Assembly: GCA_009776385.1 (NCBI GenBank)
Contig: WRFT01000071.1
Coordinates: 1-8,411, forward strand
Reading direction: 5' to 3'
Origin: Clostridia bacterium
GTDB taxonomy: Bacteria; Bacillota; Clostridia; Christensenellales; Aristaeellaceae
DNA: 8,411 bases
Part shown: positions 6,357 through 8,411 of the stretch, in pieces
Layout of the letters: the number at the start of each line of letters is the position of its first letter
Position numbering within the stretch: the stretch's first letter is position 1
Made by a program: the position numbers and the translations under genes
The notes under the pieces: model-generated
Told to the model about the DNA's origin: nothing
What the model saw: only the letters and a program-made list of their open reading frames with translations
Databases searched by the model: none

Positions 6357-7544
6357 TTATTCAATCATACCGCGTGCTTCGGCGTACTCCCGGAACAACT
6401 GGTAAAGAATTGCATCCTCTTCCCTGGCATTGAGCGCAACCACAAAATTATCCGCCAGCGTTAGTAATGCTTCGTTTTGAACAGCCGCGGCTTTAAGCGC
6501 CTTGACATCGGCGGCCAACTGCGCGACCCGCTTTTCAAGGCCTGTTTGCAGATCCTTTTGAGCGGCACGGTTACCGGCGGCGGCAGCTTCCGTATCTTCC
6601 AGCTTTTTAACCGCGGCTTCCAATTCCGCAGAGAGGGTATCCGCCTGACCGCTGAGCGCGTCTTTTTCGCCGTCGGCTTTCATTAGTTTCCCACGAGCCA
6701 GCGATAGCTCGGCATTAATGCCCGACAGGGACGCATATACCGCGTCTAATTCTTTATGCTTGCCCTTCAGTTCCGTTTGCGCCTTTTCAACGGCTTCGGT
6801 CAGTTCCGCGCATACCGCTATTTCATTAGCCGCCTGCTTTTCCAGATCGCCGTTTTTTGCGACAGCCGCTTCTAATTCCCCGGTTAACGCGTCCCACTTA
6901 TCCTTCAGCTCCGCCGCGTTTTGCTCCGCCTCGGTGAGTTTTTCCTGCAATACAGCCAGTTCCGCGTTACCGGCGGTGACAGCCGCATTCAAATTGTCAA
7001 TGGTACTGTTTTTATCGTCCACTTCCGCGCGGGTGGGCGCGGCGGCCAGTTCTTCCGCGATGCGGTTGATTTCGGTTTGGAGCCCCTCATTGTCTGCCTG
7101 AGCGGCGATGAGCTTCTCCGCTTGTTCGGCCTGGGCCGCAAGATACGCGGCTTCCTTTTCTTTAATATCGTCCAGCGCTTGCAGATACTGCGCTTCGGCT
7201 TTCTCGGCAGAGTCTTTCAAACCGGCGATATCGGCATTTAAGGAGACAATGCTGTCATTGACTGCGGCAAGCTCGTCTTGCGCGGCCGCCAGCGCCGCCC
7301 GGTCGTCTTCGATGGTTTTGTTTAAGGCTGCAATTTGCTCGTCCTTATCGATCAAGCCTTGCTCCGCATGGGCTATCTGCGCGTCAAGCGTTTCTTTTTC
7401 CGTAACGGCAGCCTCCAACTGATTTTGCGCTTCATCCCGCTGCGCGGCGACGGTATTCCGCTCGTTCATGAAATACACGCCCGCAATGATAGCGGCAACC
7501 AGCAGTATACCCAAAGTAATCCCTATCCAGCGCGTTTTTTTCAT
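6357..7544 (-). CDS. Membrane-anchored coiled-coil protein (unknown function)
   Basis: A 395-residue protein: short basic N-terminus MKKTRW, one membrane helix (about 6-25), then an almost unbroken Ala/Glu/Lys/Leu-rich coiled coil (about 30-355) and a short C-terminal region (LTLADNFVVALNA and EYAEARGMIE at the very end). The orientation rule suggests the coil lies outside the cytoplasm, anchored by an uncleaved signal-like helix. Length, composition and lack of an enzymatic domain recall coiled-coil envelope or division-type proteins, but I recognise no named family. The ATG is preceded by AGGAG (7559-7555) with 10-base spacing. It lies 60 bases downstream of the XRE gene on the same strand, with no terminator between, only a 5-bp stem (7572-7589), so it is probably in that gene's operon. 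A second copy lies upstream at 8090. It contains one Cys. Confidence 0.85.
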   Translation of the reverse strand: MKKTRWIGITLGILLVAAIIAGVYFMNERNTVAAQRDEAQNQLEAAVTEKETLDAQIAHAEQGLIDKDEQIAALNKTIEDDRAALAAAQDELAAVNDSIVSLNADIAGLKDSAEKAEAQYLQALDDIKEKEAAYLAAQAEQAEKLIAAQADNEGLQTEINRIAEELAAAPTRAEVDDKNSTIDNLNAAVTAGNAELAVLQEKLTEAEQNAAELKDKWDALTGELEAAVAKNGDLEKQAANEIAVCAELTEAVEKAQTELKGKHKELDAVYASLSGINAELSLARGKLMKADGEKDALSGQADTLSAELEAAVKKLEDTEAAAAGNRAAQKDLQTGLEKRVAQLAADVKALKAAAVQNEALLTLADNFVVALNAREEDAILYQLFREYAEARGMIE

Positions 7545-7604
7545 CCTGACATCTCTCCTATTTTATTATCACCGCTTTTAAACCAGCGGCATACTCTGGC
7601 TTTT

Positions 7605-7928
7605 TTATTCAACACGCGTAAACCCTTTCCCTGCTTTAAACAGCGGTAAGCGCATATAGAATAGTTTATCCGCTTCGATGGGCGGTACCGGTAAGGGCTC
7701 TTCGTTTCCGCATCCGTGTATCAGGGTGGGCAGGGCCTTGCCGATACCCGCGCATTGCCCGCGTGTCATGCCGTATACGGCGGCTATTTGAAGCGCGAGG
7801 GAGGGAAGGGTTACCGCGTCGTCATTTTCCAACAAACGCAGCAGATCCATGCTGCATTCCGAGCGCGCCGCGGCCTCGGCCAAGTGAAAGCCCTTGCGGA
7901 CCCGCAGCGTTTCCATCCATGCGCGCAC
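7605..7928 (-). CDS. XRE-type helix-turn-helix regulator, small
   Basis: A 107-residue protein with an XRE/Cro-like DNA-binding domain at about residues 7-55: LRVRKGFHLAEAAARSE, then LLRLLENDD, then LPSLALQIAAVYGM, matching the five-helix pattern (K-G, A-AA, LE, P-L, IA-YG). The remaining ~50 residues form an unknown tail with GNEEPLPVPPIEADKLF. The start is GTG at 7926-7928 with GGGAAGGCGG ending 9 bases upstream; the in-frame ATG at 7914-7916 has no RBS. It is the first gene after a perfect-hexamer promoter with a palindrome in its spacer. The protein may bind that palindrome (autoregulation), or may itself be under LexA control. No protease domain or phage genes are visible nearby, so it is not LexA or a typical prophage repressor. 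Divergence from the HTH consensus makes DNA binding likely but not certain. Confidence 0.75.
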   Translation of the reverse strand: MRAWMETLRVRKGFHLAEAAARSECSMDLLRLLENDDAVTLPSLALQIAAVYGMTRGQCAGIGKALPTLIHGCGNEEPLPVPPIEADKLFYMRLPLFKAGKGFTRVE

Positions 7929-7954
7929 ACATTTTCACCGCCTTCCCTGCATCG

Positions 7955-7984
7955 ATTATAGAACATATGTTCGCATCGTGTCAA
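7955..7984 (-). promoter_or_regulatory. Consensus promoter of the XRE / coiled-coil operon
   Basis: The minus strand reads TTGACA (7984-7979), an 18-base spacer (7978-7961) and TATAAT (7960-7955). Both hexamers are perfect. Transcription should begin near 7948, giving a short leader of about 20 bases that carries the RBS. The spacer ends with the palindrome GAACATATGTTC, abutting the -10, so a bound repressor would block polymerase. Confidence 0.85.
7961..7972. promoter_or_regulatory. LexA (SOS) box candidate, GAACATATGTTC
   Basis: A perfect 12-base palindrome with the GAAC-N4-GTTC core of the Gram-positive LexA box. On the minus strand the wider context CGAACATATGTTCT matches 13 of 14 positions of the Bacillus consensus CGAACRNRYGTTYC. 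It fills the last 12 bases of the -35/-10 spacer, a classic repressor position. The alternative is an operator for the XRE protein encoded just downstream. Confidence 0.7.
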
Positions 7985-8030
7985 GGGAAACGGTACCCGC
8001 ATGGACCCGTGTGTTACGGGGAAGGCTAAC

Positions 8031-8058
8031 AAAAAACCGGGGCGATTGTACGCCCCGG
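8031..8058 (-). terminator. Intrinsic terminator of the second coiled-coil gene
   Basis: On the minus strand CCGGGGCG (8058-8051) pairs with CGCCCCGG (8044-8037) around a 6-base loop and is followed by TTTTTT (8036-8031). It lies 31 bases after the stop codon of the gene at 8090 and separates it from the promoter of the XRE operon. Confidence 0.88.
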
Positions 8059-8089
8059 CATCATGGTTTATTTCGTCAAACGCGTTGAT

Positions 8090-8411
8090 TTACTCGGCGA
8101 TACCGCGCGCCGCGGCATACTCTTGATACAGCCGCGATACAAGCGCCTCATCCGTTTCTGTGGCCAAGGCCTCATTGAAAATACGATCCGCCAGCTTGAG
8201 TAGGTTTTCGCGCGCCTTCAATTCGGCGTTCAATTGCGCGACCCGCTTTTCTAGGCCCGTTTGCAGATCTTTTTGAGCGGCGCGGTTACCGGCGGCGGCA
8301 GCTTCCGTATCTTCAAGCTTTTTATTGGTTGCTTCAACTTGCGCCGAAAGGGCATCTACCTGACCGCTGAGCGCGTCATTTTCGCCTTCGGCTTTCATTA
8401 ATTTCCCCCGC
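8090..8411 (-). CDS. Paralogous coiled-coil protein, C-terminal end (partial)
   Basis: The frame is open to the right edge and only the last ~106 codons are visible; the ATG at 8396-8398 is internal (RGKL precedes it, as in the paralog), not a start. The sequence is clearly homologous to the end of the protein at 6357-7544. It opens with GKLMKAEGENDALSGQ against GKLMKADGEKDALSGQ, shares a 31-residue identical block (residues 313-343 of the longer protein) and ends EYAAARGIAE against EYAEARGMIE. Four residues are missing near the LADR/LADN segment. I infer a tandem duplication; the N-terminus, probably with a membrane helix as in the paralog, is outside the window. It has its own terminator at 8031-8058. 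Function unknown. Confidence 0.85.
   Translation of the reverse strand, partial: RGKLMKAEGENDALSGQVDALSAQVEATNKKLEDTEAAAAGNRAAQKDLQTGLEKRVAQLNAELKARENLLKLADRIFNEALATETDEALVSRLYQEYAAARGIAE

Noticed and set aside
6718..7422. + strand open frames of 104-127 residues opposite the coiled-coil gene
   Set aside because: Low-complexity Ser/Ala/Phe-rich translations are the expected antisense of Ala/Glu/Lys-rich codons, without start signals.
7605..7928. XRE gene as a prophage repressor
   Set aside because: No integrase, phage structural gene, attachment repeat or LexA-like protease domain is in the window.
7811..8032. 73-residue minus-strand ORF overlapping the XRE gene and its promoter
   Set aside because: It runs across the consensus promoter and is in another frame over the XRE domain; it has no RBS or domain.

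Overview
The window looks like chromosome of a Gram-positive, Clostridia-type bacterium (Bacillota). The evidence is an RNase Y gene, strong AGGAGG-type ribosome binding sites, TTG and GTG starts behind good Shine-Dalgarno sequences, TTGACA/TATAAT promoters, and a palindrome matching the Gram-positive (Bacillus-type) LexA box. Most genes have roughly 50-57% GC. One stretch (about 2.9-3.4 kb) is clearly AT-richer. I cannot name the species.

Layout. (1) Positions 1-217 hold the 3' end of leuA (2-isopropylmalate synthase, + strand), convergent with rny (RNase Y, - strand, 229-1770). (2) Positions 1771-2145 hold an unusual rny upstream region on the - strand: a near-consensus promoter, then a ~340 nt leader with several strong hairpins, two of them followed by U-runs like intrinsic terminators. 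(3) Positions 2300-3576 hold a degraded-looking block on the + strand: a long hairpin, a TPR-like protein probably cut at its 5' end, and a translationally coupled short membrane ORF that seems cut at its 3' end. (4) Positions 3402-4414 hold a stand-alone SPL-family radical SAM gene with its own promoter and a possible terminator. (5) Positions 4430-6342 hold a two-gene operon, an AEC-family permease and a membrane-anchored metallophosphoesterase with two altered metal-ligand positions, ending at a bidirectional terminator. (6) Positions 6357-7984 hold a - strand operon of an XRE-type regulator and a membrane-anchored coiled-coil protein, under a perfect-hexamer promoter whose spacer contains GAACATATGTTC. 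(7) Positions 8031-8411 hold a terminator and the 3' end of a second copy of the coiled-coil gene.

How the parts work together. leuA, rny, the permease and the radical SAM protein look like ordinary chromosomal genes. The most distinctive part is 6.3-8.4 kb: tandem paralogous coiled-coil genes, one preceded by an XRE gene and controlled by what looks like a LexA-repressed promoter. This suggests a DNA-damage-inducible envelope protein module. The SOS control is inferred from the sequence of the site. The function of the coiled-coil proteins is unknown.
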